Below, one piece after another: positions 8,690-18,078 of a DNA stretch of 64,000 nt. Positions within the stretch are counted from its first letter, which is position 1; every line of letters starts with the position of its first letter. Position numbers and translations under genes: made by a program. This stretch comes from Gordonia hydrophobica NBRC 16057 (GTDB lineage: Bacteria; Actinomycetota; Actinomycetes; Mycobacteriales; Mycobacteriaceae): contig NZ_BCWU01000001.1 of the NCBI RefSeq assembly GCF_001592365.1, positions 62,001-126,000 on the forward strand. The letters run 5' to 3'. The notes beneath the pieces were generated by a model, which worked only from the letters and a program-made list of their open reading frames with translations, searched no databases and was not told where the DNA came from.

Positions 8690-11600
8690 GTGAGTATGAC
8701 CGGATCGACCGGCAGGCCGACCTTGTCGCGTCGGGCCAAGATCCTAATCGGAATCGGTGTCGGAATTCTGATCCTGGTCCTCGTCGGTCCGCAAGCGGTG
8801 GCGCTGTCGACCGACTGGCTGTGGTACTCCGACGTGGGCTTCTCGAGTGTCCTGTCGACGATGCTCGTCACCCGGTTGCTGCTGTTCGCGGTGGTCGGGA
8901 TCATCGTCGGCGCGATCGTCTTCGGTGCGCTCTACGCCGCGTTCCGGGTACGGCCGGACTTCGTCATGCTCGCGAGCCCCACCGACCCGTTGGCGCGGTA
9001 TCGCACCGCGATCGGGATGCGCCCCAAGCTGGCGATGCTCGCGCCGTCCGCCTTCATCGGCATCATGGCCGGCCTGATCGCGCAGGGGTCGTGGTCGACG
9101 GTCCAGATGTTCCTGAACCGTGAGTCGTTCGGCGAGACCGATCCGCAGTTCGGTCTCGACATCGGGTTCTACGCGTTCACGCTGCCGTTCCTGCGCATGG
9201 TGCTCGACATCCTGTTCATCTCGCTGGTGATCGCCTTCATCGGCAACCTGGTCACCCATTACGTCTTCGGTGGGCTGCGCCTCGGCGGCGGCGGTCGACG
9301 CGGCGGGCTGACGCGGGCGGCGCGGATCCAGCTGGCGGTGATCGCGGGACTGTTCATGCTGGCGAAGGCCGTCGGTTACTGGTTCGACCGCTACGACCTC
9401 CTCAGCAATGGTCGACGCGGAGACATCTTCACCGGCGCCAGCTACACCGACATCAACTTCGTGTTGCCGTCTAAGTTGATTCTGATGGCGATCGCCCTGG
9501 TGTGCGCCGTCGCCTTCTTCGCTGCGATCGCCTTGCGGGATCTGCGGATCCCCGCCCTCGCTGCGGTCTTGATGCTGCTGTCGGCGCTGATCATCGGCGT
9601 CGTGTGGCCTGCCGCGATGGAGCAGTTCTCGGTGAAGCCGAGCGCGGTCACCAAGGAAGCCGAGTACATCGAGCGCAACATCAACGCGACGACCGATGCC
9701 TACCGGATCCGCTCCGGCACGGACGTCAAGTACGAGCAGAACTGGGCCAGCCGAGCCGCCGACCCGGCCAAGGTGAACTCCGACGAGTCCACGCTGTCGA
9801 ACATCCGCATTCTAGATCCGCTGGTGATCTCGAAGGCGTTCGACCAGCGGCAGCAGCTGAAGAACTTCTACGGCTTCCCGAAGGAGCTGGCGCTGGACCG
9901 GTACACGGTCAAGGAGCCGGTCGAGGGCACTGACCGGACCGTTGAGCGGCAGCGCGACTTCGTCGTCGCCGCCCGCGAATTGGATCCGTCGAAGTACGAC
10001 GACAACCAGAACAACTGGATCAATAAGCACACCGTCTACACGCACGGCAACGGCTTCATCGCCGCGCAGGCGAACAAGGTCGACGAGGCCAGCGGCAACG
10101 ACACGCGCTCGGACAAGGGCGGTCAGCCGGTCTTCCTGGTCTCGGACTCCAACACCATCGGCACTCCCGAGTACCGGAACGCACCGATTCAGGTGAAGCA
10201 GCCGCGTATCTACTTCGGTGAGTTGATCGCCAAGGTAGACCCGGACTACGCGATCGTCGGGTCGGGTGACGGCCAGAAGCGCGAGTACGACGGCGACGAC
10301 GAGACCTACACGTACACCGGCAAGAGCGGCGTCGCGCTGAGCAACATGGGCACCCGCCTGCTGTACGCGCTGAAGTACGGCGAGCGGAACTTCCTGCTGT
10401 CGGACCAGATCAACGACAACTCCAAGCTGCTGTACAACCGTGATCCGCGGGACCGCGTGCAGAAGGTGGCCCCCTGGCTGACGTTGGATGCGAAGACCTA
10501 CCCGGCGGTCATGGCCGACGGTTCCATCAAGTGGATCGTCGACGGGTACACCACCCTGAAGAACTACCCGTACGCACAGCGGATGTCGTTGGCCGACGCG
10601 ACGGCCGACTCGCGTGAGGCGAACGCGGGCCAGACCGCCCGCACGCAGGAGGACAAGGACGTCTCGTATGTGCGGAACTCGGTGAAGGCCACCGTCGACG
10701 CGTACACCGGCGACGTGACCCTCTACCAGTTCGACACCACCGACCCGGTTCTCAAGACCTGGATGAAGGTGTTCCCCGGCACGGTCAAGCCGCGCTCGGA
10801 ACTGGACAAGAAGCCGGATCTGCTGCAGCACGTCCGCTACCCGGAGGACCTGTTCAAGCTGCAACGCGCGCTGTTGACGAAGTACCACGTCTCGGACTCG
10901 GCGACGTTCTACCGCTCGAACAACTTCTGGACGGTGCCGAACGATCCGACCACCGACGAGAACCGGCTGAAGCAGCCGCCGTACTACTTCACCGCCGCAC
11001 GTCCCACGGGCACTGGCGCCGAGTACCAGCTGACCAGCGTCGTCACCGCGCTGAACCGGCCCAACCTGGCCGCGTACATGACGGTCGGCTCTGATCCCGA
11101 AGGCTTCGGTCAGATCACCGTGAAGGTGCTGCCGACGGCCAAGCAGGCGATGGGTCCGCAGCAGGCGGCGGAGAACATGAAGTCCAACGGCAGCGTTGCC
11201 GCGGACCGCAAGCTGGTCGAGGAGACCACCAAGGTCACCTACGGCAACCTCCTGGCGCTCCCGGTCGGTGGCGACGGACTGTTGTACGTGCAGCCGATGT
11301 ACACCGAGGCCAAGTCGGGCAACTCGGCGATCCCGAAGCTGTACCGCGTCCTGACCTACTACAACGCCGCATCCGGTGCCGATGCCGCGAACGTCGGGTA
11401 CGCAGCGACCGTCGCCGAGGCACTCGCTCAGGTCGGCATCTCGCCGACGGCGGCGACCGCGCCGGAGAACGACGGCGGCACGCCGTCCACCCCGACGCAG
11501 CCGCAGACTCCGACGCAGGAACCGGACAAGCCGTCGTCGAACGGCGACAGCCCGGCCCGTGACGCGGCGGTCAAGGAGTTGGGCGAGGCCTTGGAGAACG

Positions 11601-11698
11601 TCCGCAAGGCGCAGTCCAGCGGCGACTTCACCGCCTACGGCGAGGCACTCGACCGCCTGGACAAGGCGATCAAGGCCTACGAGTCCACGGGGAACTGA
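8690..11698 (+). CDS. UPF0182 large integral membrane protein (Rv3193c-like)
   Basis: About 1002 residues, the usual size for UPF0182. Seven predicted transmembrane helices lie in the first 320 residues. A large extracytoplasmic part follows (WPAAMEQFSVKPSAVTKEAEYIERNI..., RIYFGEL, PVFLVSDSN). The last 100 residues are a Pro/Thr/Gln linker (TPSTPTQPQTPTQEPDKP) plus a short helical tail. The function is unknown. GTG 8690 sits at a usable distance from AGGAG (8674-8678); GTG 8681 is too close and ATG 8696 is also possible. Confidence 0.88.
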   Translation: MSMTGSTGRPTLSRRAKILIGIGVGILILVLVGPQAVALSTDWLWYSDVGFSSVLSTMLVTRLLLFAVVGIIVGAIVFGALYAAFRVRPDFVMLASPTDPLARYRTAIGMRPKLAMLAPSAFIGIMAGLIAQGSWSTVQMFLNRESFGETDPQFGLDIGFYAFTLPFLRMVLDILFISLVIAFIGNLVTHYVFGGLRLGGGGRRGGLTRAARIQLAVIAGLFMLAKAVGYWFDRYDLLSNGRRGDIFTGASYTDINFVLPSKLILMAIALVCAVAFFAAIALRDLRIPALAAVLMLLSALIIGVVWPAAMEQFSVKPSAVTKEAEYIERNINATTDAYRIRSGTDVKYEQNWASRAADPAKVNSDESTLSNIRILDPLVISKAFDQRQQLKNFYGFPKELALDRYTVKEPVEGTDRTVERQRDFVVAARELDPSKYDDNQNNWINKHTVYTHGNGFIAAQANKVDEASGNDTRSDKGGQPVFLVSDSNTIGTPEYRNAPIQVKQPRIYFGELIAKVDPDYAIVGSGDGQKREYDGDDETYTYTGKSGVALSNMGTRLLYALKYGERNFLLSDQINDNSKLLYNRDPRDRVQKVAPWLTLDAKTYPAVMADGSIKWIVDGYTTLKNYPYAQRMSLADATADSREANAGQTARTQEDKDVSYVRNSVKATVDAYTGDVTLYQFDTTDPVLKTWMKVFPGTVKPRSELDKKPDLLQHVRYPEDLFKLQRALLTKYHVSDSATFYRSNNFWTVPNDPTTDENRLKQPPYYFTAARPTGTGAEYQLTSVVTALNRPNLAAYMTVGSDPEGFGQITVKVLPTAKQAMGPQQAAENMKSNGSVAADRKLVEETTKVTYGNLLALPVGGDGLLYVQPMYTEAKSGNSAIPKLYRVLTYYNAASGADAANVGYAATVAEALAQVGISPTAATAPENDGGTPSTPTQPQTPTQEPDKPSSNGDSPARDAAVKELGEALENVRKAQSSGDFTAYGEALDRLDKAIKAYESTGN

Positions 11699-11718
11699 TC
11701 CCGAGGTCGCTGACCTAC

Positions 11719-11771
11719 ACAAGAACGGGACCGGCCGAGCAGACCATCTGCTCGGCCGGTCCCGTTCTTGT
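11719..11771. terminator. 25-bp perfect hairpin between convergent genes
   Basis: Arms 11719-11743 and 11747-11771 are perfectly complementary over 25 bp with a 3-nt loop. It sits 21 bp after the UPF0182 stop and 41 bp before the convergent 11812-12102 gene's stop, so it can end transcripts from both sides. There is no long T-run, so it may also act as an RNA stability or RNase III element. Confidence 0.7.
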
Positions 11772-11811
11772 ACTCAGCGAGGTGCGCGGGGGTTGAGTTA
11801 CGGGTGCGGGG

Positions 11812-12102
11812 TTACGGGCGCACCTTGGCGAGGTAGCGGCTGATCTCGGCGCGGGTGTTGTCCGGCATCACGGGGGAGTGCCGGAGTTCGCGCACCAGTG
11901 TCGCGAAGATCATCGTCGACGCCACCAGTCCGCCCAGCGCGAGAACACCGTAGGTGATGTTCATCGGCTTGTTGGCCGGGAGATCCGCCAGAGTGATGAG
12001 CCAGAGTGCGGAGAACGCGCCGCCCGCCAGCAGCAGGATGAAGGCGATGAGCCCCATCCAATGATTGCCGTGACTCTCTCGTTTGACCGTGTGATTCGCC
12101 AT
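11812..12102 (-). CDS. small two-helix membrane protein
   Basis: 96 residues. A polar, His-containing N-terminus (MANHTVKRESHGNHW) is followed by two hydrophobic helices, MGLIAFILLLAGGAFSALWL and NITYGVLALGGLVASTMIF, and a basic C-terminal tail. The start is strongly supported by AGGAGGAG 3 nt upstream. It resembles small uncharacterised actinobacterial membrane proteins; I cannot assign a function. Confidence 0.75.
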   Translation of the reverse strand: MANHTVKRESHGNHWMGLIAFILLLAGGAFSALWLITLADLPANKPMNITYGVLALGGLVASTMIFATLVRELRHSPVMPDNTRAEISRYLAKVRP

Positions 12103-12323
12103 GACTCCTCCTCAGAACTGCTGATCGTTGGCGACCTGCCTGGTAGGGCCACCTTTCGGTGTAACCTCACCGTACTCCACGCGGTGATTAATCTCACACG
12201 GCCAATCTGACTAATCGGTTTGTCACATATCGCATTTCGGGTAGTGACCTGCCGCGTCAGTCGTCTTACGCTCCCCAGGGGCGGATCGTCGGGGATCCGC
12301 GGAATGCGTAGGAGGTTCGCGAT

Positions 12324-13574
12324 ATGCCGCCACTCAGCCGACTGGTGAAGACGCAACTGGCAGTCGTACTGGTTCTCGGTCTCGTCGCCTCGCTCTACGC
12401 CGGGGTGCGGTATGCGCGGATGGACCAGGCTCTCGGGATCAGTGGTTACCGGGTCGTGGTGCATATGGATTCCAGCGGCGGGATCTTTCCCGGCGCGCAG
12501 GTGACCTACCGTGGGGTGGCTGCCGGGCGGGTCAGCGACATGACGCTGGTTCCGGGTGGCGTCGACGTCGAACTGACCTTGGAGAGCGGCCGCGCCGACA
12601 TCCCGGCGTCGGTGGTCGCGGTGATCGCGAATCGCTCGGCCATCGGCGAACAGTTCCTGGACCTGCAGCCGAAATCGGACGTCGGACCGTTCCTGCGGGA
12701 CGGCTCGGAGATCTCGACAGTCGAGCTCCCGCCGGCGATCCAGGACGTCATCGCGTCGACCATCGACCTGACGAAGACTGTGCCCGTCGACTCGTTGCGA
12801 ACCGTCGTCCAAGAACTCGGCCGGGCGTTCAACGGCAAGGGACAGGACCTGAGCACGTTGGTCGACTCCCTCGACACCCTGTCGGACGAGGGGCTCCGCA
12901 GCCTGGACGACACCATCGAGTTGATCACGAACTCGAACGTCGTCCTCGGTACGCAAGCCGACCAGTCCGACGAGATCCTCCGGTGGTCGCGTGATCTGGA
13001 CCGATTGACCGCGCAACTCGCGTCGTCGGATCCGGCGATCAGGCGCATCCTCCGTGAGGGGCCGCGCGCGGCGTCCGCGCTGTCGAACTTTCTCGACGAC
13101 AACGGCGCCGACGCGACGACGCTGATCGGCCAGCTCGGCGAGACCGCCCGCACGGCCGCCCCTGCGTCGTACGCCACCGGCATGACCTTTGCGATGCTGT
13201 CGGTCCTGGCGGCGAGCAGCCATTCGACGGCATCGCCCGACGGCTCGATCCGGTTCGGCATCGTGCTGGAGACCGGCAACCCGCCGAGCTGCACGCGCGG
13301 CTACGAGTCGACGCAGACGATGATCGACGACATCAAGCGCAAGAATCCGGACTTCGACATCAACTACGACGACTTCCCGTTCAACACCGACGCGAGCTGC
13401 GAGGCTCCCGTCGGCAGCCCGACCGGCGTCCGCGGCGGGCCGCGTGCTGCGCTGGGCAATCCCGATGTGGCCCAGCCGTGGGACAACACGCCGAAGAAGG
13501 ACGCGGACAGGCTCGACCTGAACCCGCTCGCCACCCAGTTGGCGGCGCTGATGGGTGTGCGCCCCGCACGCTGA
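12324..13574 (+). CDS. orphan MCE/MlaD-family lipid-transfer protein
   Basis: 416 residues. The N-terminal transmembrane anchor is at about 10-27 (QLAVVLVLGLVASLYAGVRY). The MlaD/MCE domain follows at about 35-115 (GIFPGAQVTYRGVAAGRVSDM ... VVAVIANRSAIGEQFLDLQP). A helical MCE C-terminal region and a soluble tail with three Cys and a KNPDFDINYDDFPF segment complete it. MCE proteins carry lipids across the envelope as hexameric tubes. This copy stands alone, with no yrbE permeases or other mce genes nearby, so it must work with partners encoded elsewhere or act differently. GTAGGAGG precedes the ATG. Confidence 0.82.
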   Translation: MPPLSRLVKTQLAVVLVLGLVASLYAGVRYARMDQALGISGYRVVVHMDSSGGIFPGAQVTYRGVAAGRVSDMTLVPGGVDVELTLESGRADIPASVVAVIANRSAIGEQFLDLQPKSDVGPFLRDGSEISTVELPPAIQDVIASTIDLTKTVPVDSLRTVVQELGRAFNGKGQDLSTLVDSLDTLSDEGLRSLDDTIELITNSNVVLGTQADQSDEILRWSRDLDRLTAQLASSDPAIRRILREGPRAASALSNFLDDNGADATTLIGQLGETARTAAPASYATGMTFAMLSVLAASSHSTASPDGSIRFGIVLETGNPPSCTRGYESTQTMIDDIKRKNPDFDINYDDFPFNTDASCEAPVGSPTGVRGGPRAALGNPDVAQPWDNTPKKDADRLDLNPLATQLAALMGVRPAR

Positions 13575-13616
13575 ACGTGGCCTCAGTGTCCTCGATCACG
13601 TTGGTGCTCCTGCGAT

Positions 13617-13645
13617 TTGCACGCGGGTTCACCGCTGTGTAACGT
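13617..13645 (+). promoter_or_regulatory. promoter of initiator tRNA
   Basis: TTGCAC (13617-13622) and TAACGT (13640-13645) are separated by 17 bp. The tRNA begins 11 bp after the -10, fitting a short 5' leader. Confidence 0.6.
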
Positions 13646-13656
13646 TATCGGTGCAA

Positions 13657-13730
13657 CGCGGGGTGGAGCAGCTCGGTAGCTCGCTGGGCTCATAACCCAG
13701 AGGTCGTAGGTTCGAATCCTGCCCCCGCTA
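13657..13730 (+). tRNA. initiator tRNA-fMet (CAT)
   Basis: Full cloverleaf with a CAT anticodon in GGGCTCATAACCC. Two initiator marks are present: three consecutive G:C pairs closing the anticodon stem, and an unpaired first position (C1 opposite T72). The acceptor is CGCGGGG with CCCCGC. CCA is not encoded; CTA follows A73, so CCA must be added by nucleotidyltransferase. Confidence 0.95.
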
Positions 13731-13736
13731 CTAAAC

Positions 13737-13770
13737 AAGAAGACCCGCACCTCACGGTGCGGGTCTTCTT
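13737..13770 (+). terminator. terminator after tRNA-fMet
   Basis: A perfect 15-bp stem (AAGAAGACCCGCACC with its complement) closes a TCAC loop 6 nt after the tRNA. It also lies just past the 3' end of the convergent amine oxidase and could serve both. Confidence 0.75.
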
Positions 13771-13804
13771 GCGTCGTGTCGGGTCAACGTCGTATCCGAG
13801 GTGG

Positions 13805-15159
13805 TCACGGCAGCACCCGCAACGTCTCATCAGCGGTCACGCGACCCGAACGGATCGCCCCTTCCATGTATCCGTTCCATTCGACGGCGTACTCGGCGCC
13901 GGCCCAGTGGATGCGTCCGACCGGTTCACGCAGCACATCGCCGTAGCTGGTCCAGACGCCGGGCGTGAAGTGTGCTCCATAACAGCCTCGTGTGAATTCC
14001 TCGGCACTCCAGTCCTTCTCCAGATAGGACGTGGGGTGGGCCGCCGACGGACCGAAGTAGCGCTCGAAGCAGTCGAGAACCGCGCGACGCCGTTGCGTCT
14101 CGTCCCATCGCTGCCAACGGCGGGCCTCACTGCCTTCGACGAACCCGAGCAGGAGTCCGATCTCGGCGTCGGGCGGCGAGACGTCGAAGGTCACCTTGAC
14201 CGGCCCACGGTCCGAGACCGCCTGTCCGTTCCACCCCGCGTCGCGCCAGAACGGGGTGGGGTAGGCCGCGAAGCACTTGATAACAGTGCCTGCCGGCATG
14301 CGCTGCGTCAGCTGGTCCCGCCACGCGGGCAGGATCGGTTGGTAGGTGAGCCGGCCGGCCAGCGTCGGAGGAATCGCGATGATGACGTGACTCGCCTGGA
14401 ACGCTCGGCCGTCGCGTGTCGTCGCGACGACCCGATCCTCGTCCTGACTGACGGTGTGAACAGGGGAGTCGAAGTGCACGTCGAGCCCCGCGGCCAATCG
14501 CCCCGCCACCATTACCGAACCGCCGACCACGCGATCCTTCTGCGCCCCGCGGTCGGTCGAGGCCAAGGTCTCGAGATCGCCGTTGCTGGCGGTGTAGAAC
14601 AGCGTGTGCAGCAACGACATGTCGGCGCCGTCGTCTGCGTAGACGGCCTCCGCCAGCACGCGGAAGTAGCTTCGCCCCGTCGGTGTGCGCAGGTTGCGTC
14701 GCACCCACGACTCGTACGTCTGCCCGTCGAGCACCGTCGCCTTCGGGTGCGCCCACGGCCGCGCCGGATCGATACTGCGCGCCAGCTTCTCGAAACGGGC
14801 CACGCCCTGAGCCAGATCTGCCATCGCGATCGGGTTGAGTCGGGGAGTGGCGCCCTTGGTACTGGCGAGCGAGGACTGTTTGCCGCCCAGATCGAGGAGC
14901 AGTGAGCCCGCGTCGTTCCAGGTGGGGAACGTCTCTAACCCGAGCTCAGCGACCAGCGCGTACATCTCGCTGTGCCCCTCACCGATCCAGGTGCCACCGA
15001 GCTCCACGGGTGCGCCTTCGAGCACCCCGCCCTGCGTCCGGCCGCCGACGCGGTCTCGGGCCTCCAGCACGGTGACCGATCGCCCTCGTCCGCCAATCGT
15101 CGCGCCGCACTGAGACCGGCAAGGCCTGCTCCGACCACCACCACATCAGTAGCGCTCAT
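13805..15159 (-). pseudogene. flavin monoamine oxidase, frameshifted near the N-terminus
   Basis: Two frames together encode one flavin amine oxidase. Frame one starts at ATG 15159 (MSATDVVVVGAGLAGLSAAR) and carries the GxGxxG FAD-binding loop. The protein then continues in a different frame from about 15080 (SVTVLEARDRVGGRTQGG). A single missing base near 15080-15090 would join them. The rest is intact: GGTWIG, a substrate domain, and the C-terminal FAD motif GRIHWAGAEYAVEWNGYMEGAI. The family oxidises primary amines. In place of the covalent-FAD Cys of MAO the motif reads TRGCYGAH. Either the gene is recently broken or the read contains an error; the intact remainder favours a recent change. 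Confidence 0.72.
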
Positions 15160-15258
15160 GATCAACCCCCACCACAGCAAGTCAGTCGGTGACTGAATTC
15201 AACCATGCGGGCTGCGTCTGGGGGACCGTCCGGCATGTCTTCCCCACGAAGGAGGTGC

Positions 15259-16707
15259 TCAGGCCGCTGGTCGCCGCGCGATCAGCACGACCACCAGGAT
15301 CAAGGCGAGGACCAGCAGGCCGCTGCCTGCGGCGAGAGCGCCACCGGCGCGGGCGACGACGGCGGTGGCACCGGACGCACCGCTCGGGGTGACCGCGACG
15401 CCGACGGCGGTGACCACGCTCAGACCCAGCGCGCTGCCGAGCTGGTGGAACGTGTTGATGACGCCCGAGGCCGCCCCGGCGTCTCCGGCTGCCACTCCAG
15501 CGATGCCTGCCGAGGTCATCGGCGCAAAGGCCAGACCCTGCCCGATCCCGATGAGCACCATGGGCAGCGCGACCGCGCCCACATAACTGCTCGACGCGGT
15601 GATCTGGCTCAACCACGCCATCCCGACCAGCGTGAACGCCACGCCTGCGATGAGCGTCGCGGTGGTCCCGAACCGGCCGATGACACGGTTCACCAACACC
15701 GCGACCATGAAGTTGACGCCGCTCATCGGCAGGAACGCGAACCCGGCCTGCAAGGGGCTGAAGCCGAGAGCGTCCTGCAGATACTGGGTGGTGAAGAAGA
15801 AGAAGCCGATCATCGCGCCGAGGTAGAGCATCCGGACCAGATAGGCGCCGGTGCGTCGACGGTCGGCGAACAGCCGCAGCGGCATGATCGGTTGCGCGAC
15901 GCGCGACTCGTTGACGACGAAAGCCGCCAGTAGAACGACGCCGACGAGCAGCGGCACGATGGTGGTCGGGCTCGTCCAGCTCGATTCGGCCGACTCGATG
16001 ACCGCATAGACCAGACCTGTCATGCCGAGGGTGGCGAGGATCGCGCCCGGTACGTCGAACCGACCACGCTCGGTCAGTTCCCGCCCGACGAGATAGCGAC
16101 GACTCGCCAGCAGCATGACGATGCCGATCGGCACGTTGAGGAGGAAGCCCGCTCGCCAGGAGATGAGGTCGGCCAGGACGCCGCCGACGACCAGTCCGGC
16201 ACTGGCTCCGATGCCTGCGACGGCGCCGTACGCGGCGACCGCACGCGCCCGCTCTCTGCCGTCGGCGAACGATGCGGTGAGCAGCGCCAAGGAGGACGTC
16301 GCGAGGATGGCCGCACCGATGCCCTGGACCGCGCGGGCGGCGATCAACCACCACGAGAACGGCGCGATGCCCACCAGGAACGACGCCGCGCCGAACAGCA
16401 CCAGACCGATCATGAACATCCGGCGTCGGCCGACGATGTCACCGGCCCGAGCGCTGATCAGCAGCAGACCGCCGAACACCAGGGTGTAGGCGTCTTGCAC
16501 CCAGGTCAATCCGGTCGGCGAGAGGTCCATCGCGGCCTGGATGCTGGGCAGCCCGGTGAAGATGATGGAGTTGTCGAGGATCACCATGAAGTAGCTGATG
16601 CAGACGATCGCTAGGATCGCCGTCTGGTGACGCGACGTCACGGTGTCCGGGTCGGGTGCGGTGCCGAACTGGGTCGGTCGTTGTGTCGCAGATCGGGTTG
16701 TGGACAT
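15259..16707 (-). CDS. MFS drug exporter, DHA2 (EmrB/QacA) type
   Basis: About 482 residues with roughly 14 transmembrane helices, as in DHA2. The family motifs are present: FMVILDNSIIFTGLPSI (motif D1 in TM1), TWVQDAYTLVFGGLLLISARAGDIVGRRR (motif A), and a motif C-like GASAGLVVGGVLAD. It should export hydrophobic drugs or metabolites using proton motive force. The start is ATG 16707, behind GGCGAGG. A divergent XRE regulator 130 bp away probably controls it. Confidence 0.85.
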   Translation of the reverse strand: MSTTRSATQRPTQFGTAPDPDTVTSRHQTAILAIVCISYFMVILDNSIIFTGLPSIQAAMDLSPTGLTWVQDAYTLVFGGLLLISARAGDIVGRRRMFMIGLVLFGAASFLVGIAPFSWWLIAARAVQGIGAAILATSSLALLTASFADGRERARAVAAYGAVAGIGASAGLVVGGVLADLISWRAGFLLNVPIGIVMLLASRRYLVGRELTERGRFDVPGAILATLGMTGLVYAVIESAESSWTSPTTIVPLLVGVVLLAAFVVNESRVAQPIMPLRLFADRRRTGAYLVRMLYLGAMIGFFFFTTQYLQDALGFSPLQAGFAFLPMSGVNFMVAVLVNRVIGRFGTTATLIAGVAFTLVGMAWLSQITASSSYVGAVALPMVLIGIGQGLAFAPMTSAGIAGVAAGDAGAASGVINTFHQLGSALGLSVVTAVGVAVTPSGASGATAVVARAGGALAAGSGLLVLALILVVVLIARRPAA

Positions 16708-16836
16708 GTCCTCGCCTTCTGGATCCGTGTGGGACTTCTCCAGAACACTCCGGCCCGAGCCCGGGCGGCAGTGTCTGCTCTTCCGGGTAATGCCAGTACC
16801 TCCCTGCCCACCACGCCGGGTCTTATCGTGGAGATC

Positions 16837-17745
16837 GTGAACAGGGACGAGCGCAAGTCGGACCACCGAGCGCAGGTGCGCGCCTTCCTCCTGTCCCGCC
16901 GCGAGCGGATCACACCGGAGAAGGCAGGCCTTCCCGCCTACGGCGGCAGCAACCGGCGAGTCAAAGGACTGCGCCGCGAGGAGGTCGCGCTGCTGGCCGG
17001 CGTGTCTGTCGACTACTACGTGCGGATGGAACGCGGCAATCTGGCAGGCGCGTCCGAGGCGGTGCTCGACGGTGTCGCCGACGCGCTGCAACTCGACGAC
17101 GCCGAGCGTGAGCACCTGTTCGCCCTCGCCCGGGCGGCCGGTCCTCCGTCTCGTCGTGTCCGCCCGTCGGCGACGGCAGTACGTCCCGCCGTCCAGCAGG
17201 TCCTGGACGCCATCACCGGCGGACCGGCGTGGATCCGCAATGCTCGCCACGACATTCTTGCGACGAATCCTCTTGCCGCAGCGTTGTACTCACCGATCCT
17301 CGAATCGCAGGTCGCCAGAGTCAGTGAGCGGCACCCGGCCAACACCACCCGGTTCATGTACCTCGATCCGGCGGCGCAGGACTACTTCATCGAGTACGAC
17401 CGCATGGCTCAAGACGCTGCGGCCATGCTGCGTCTCGAGGCCGGCCGCAATCCTCGCGACGCCGAACTGCACGCGCTGGTGGGCGAACTGTCGACTCGGA
17501 GCGAACTGTTCCGAAAGAACTGGGCGGCCAACAACGTCAAGTTCCACCGCAGCGGCCGCAAACGCCTCCGCCATCCGGCCGTCGGCGAACTCGACCTCAA
17601 CTTCGAGGCCATGGAGCTCTCGTCCGACGCCGAGCTGCGCCTGAACGTCTACACCGCGGACCCCGACACGCCGACGGCCGACGGACTCCGACTGCTCGGA
17701 ACCTGGGCCGCGACCCGGCAGCAGCACACGGAGTCGAGCAGCTAG
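16837..17745 (+). CDS. XRE-family regulator with MmyB-like ligand-binding domain
   Basis: About 302 residues. An N-terminal XRE helix-turn-helix (LRREEVALLAGVSVDYYVRMERG) carries the typical RRVKGLRREEVA preface. The C-terminal MmyB-like domain (AWIRNARHDILATNPLAAALY) is thought to bind a lipid-like ligand. These regulators usually control the divergent neighbour, here the MFS exporter. GTG 16837 gives the family-like start MNRDERKSDHRAQ; another GTG lies three codons upstream. Confidence 0.85.
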   Translation: MNRDERKSDHRAQVRAFLLSRRERITPEKAGLPAYGGSNRRVKGLRREEVALLAGVSVDYYVRMERGNLAGASEAVLDGVADALQLDDAEREHLFALARAAGPPSRRVRPSATAVRPAVQQVLDAITGGPAWIRNARHDILATNPLAAALYSPILESQVARVSERHPANTTRFMYLDPAAQDYFIEYDRMAQDAAAMLRLEAGRNPRDAELHALVGELSTRSELFRKNWAANNVKFHRSGRKRLRHPAVGELDLNFEAMELSSDAELRLNVYTADPDTPTADGLRLLGTWAATRQQHTESSS

Positions 17746-17831
17746 CTGTTTGATCTCCGGGGAGGGGTGCCCTCAGCGTGGTTGATCGCCGCGTGCGAGC
17801 GGCGCGTGCCTTTCAAGTCGGTCGAGTTCCG

Positions 17832-17961
17832 CCTGCGAGCGGAGCGAGCATGCGGTTATCGAGACCACGTGCGTACCGCTGGAACGCAGGACACGAAATC
17901 GGTTGGCGCCCAGCGTCAGTCGCCGTGATCTCGATTACCACTTGCTCGCTGCGCTCGCAGG
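17832..17961. repeat. inverted repeat pair in a gene-free gap
   Basis: CCTGCGAGCGGAGCGAGCA (17832-17850) is almost the exact reverse complement of TGCTCGCTGCGCTCGCAGG (17943-17961), one mismatch in 19. The 92 bp between them hold no convincing frame. The gap 17746-18078 contains only this and the direct repeats that follow. Confidence 0.6.
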
Positions 17962-18072
17962 TGGCACTCGATCAGCGTGGGGAGGAGCCGCTGTCGGTCC
18001 GGGGTGGCACTCGATCAGCGTGGAGGAGTCGCTGTCGGCCCGTGTTGGGATGCGGGTGGCACTCGATCAGCG
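17961..18072. repeat. three imperfect direct repeats
   Basis: GTGGCACTCGATCAGCG occurs three times, beginning at 17961, 18004 and 18056. The first two copies continue similarly through AGGAG(C/T)CGCTGTCGG, giving a unit of 43-52 bp. The last copy ends six bases before the stop of the 18079-18921 gene. Confidence 0.7.
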
Positions 18073-18078
18073 GGCGCG

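Noticed and set aside
17832..18072. CRISPR array
   Set aside because: Only three imperfect direct repeats with unequal spacing and similar, not unique, spacers; no cas genes.
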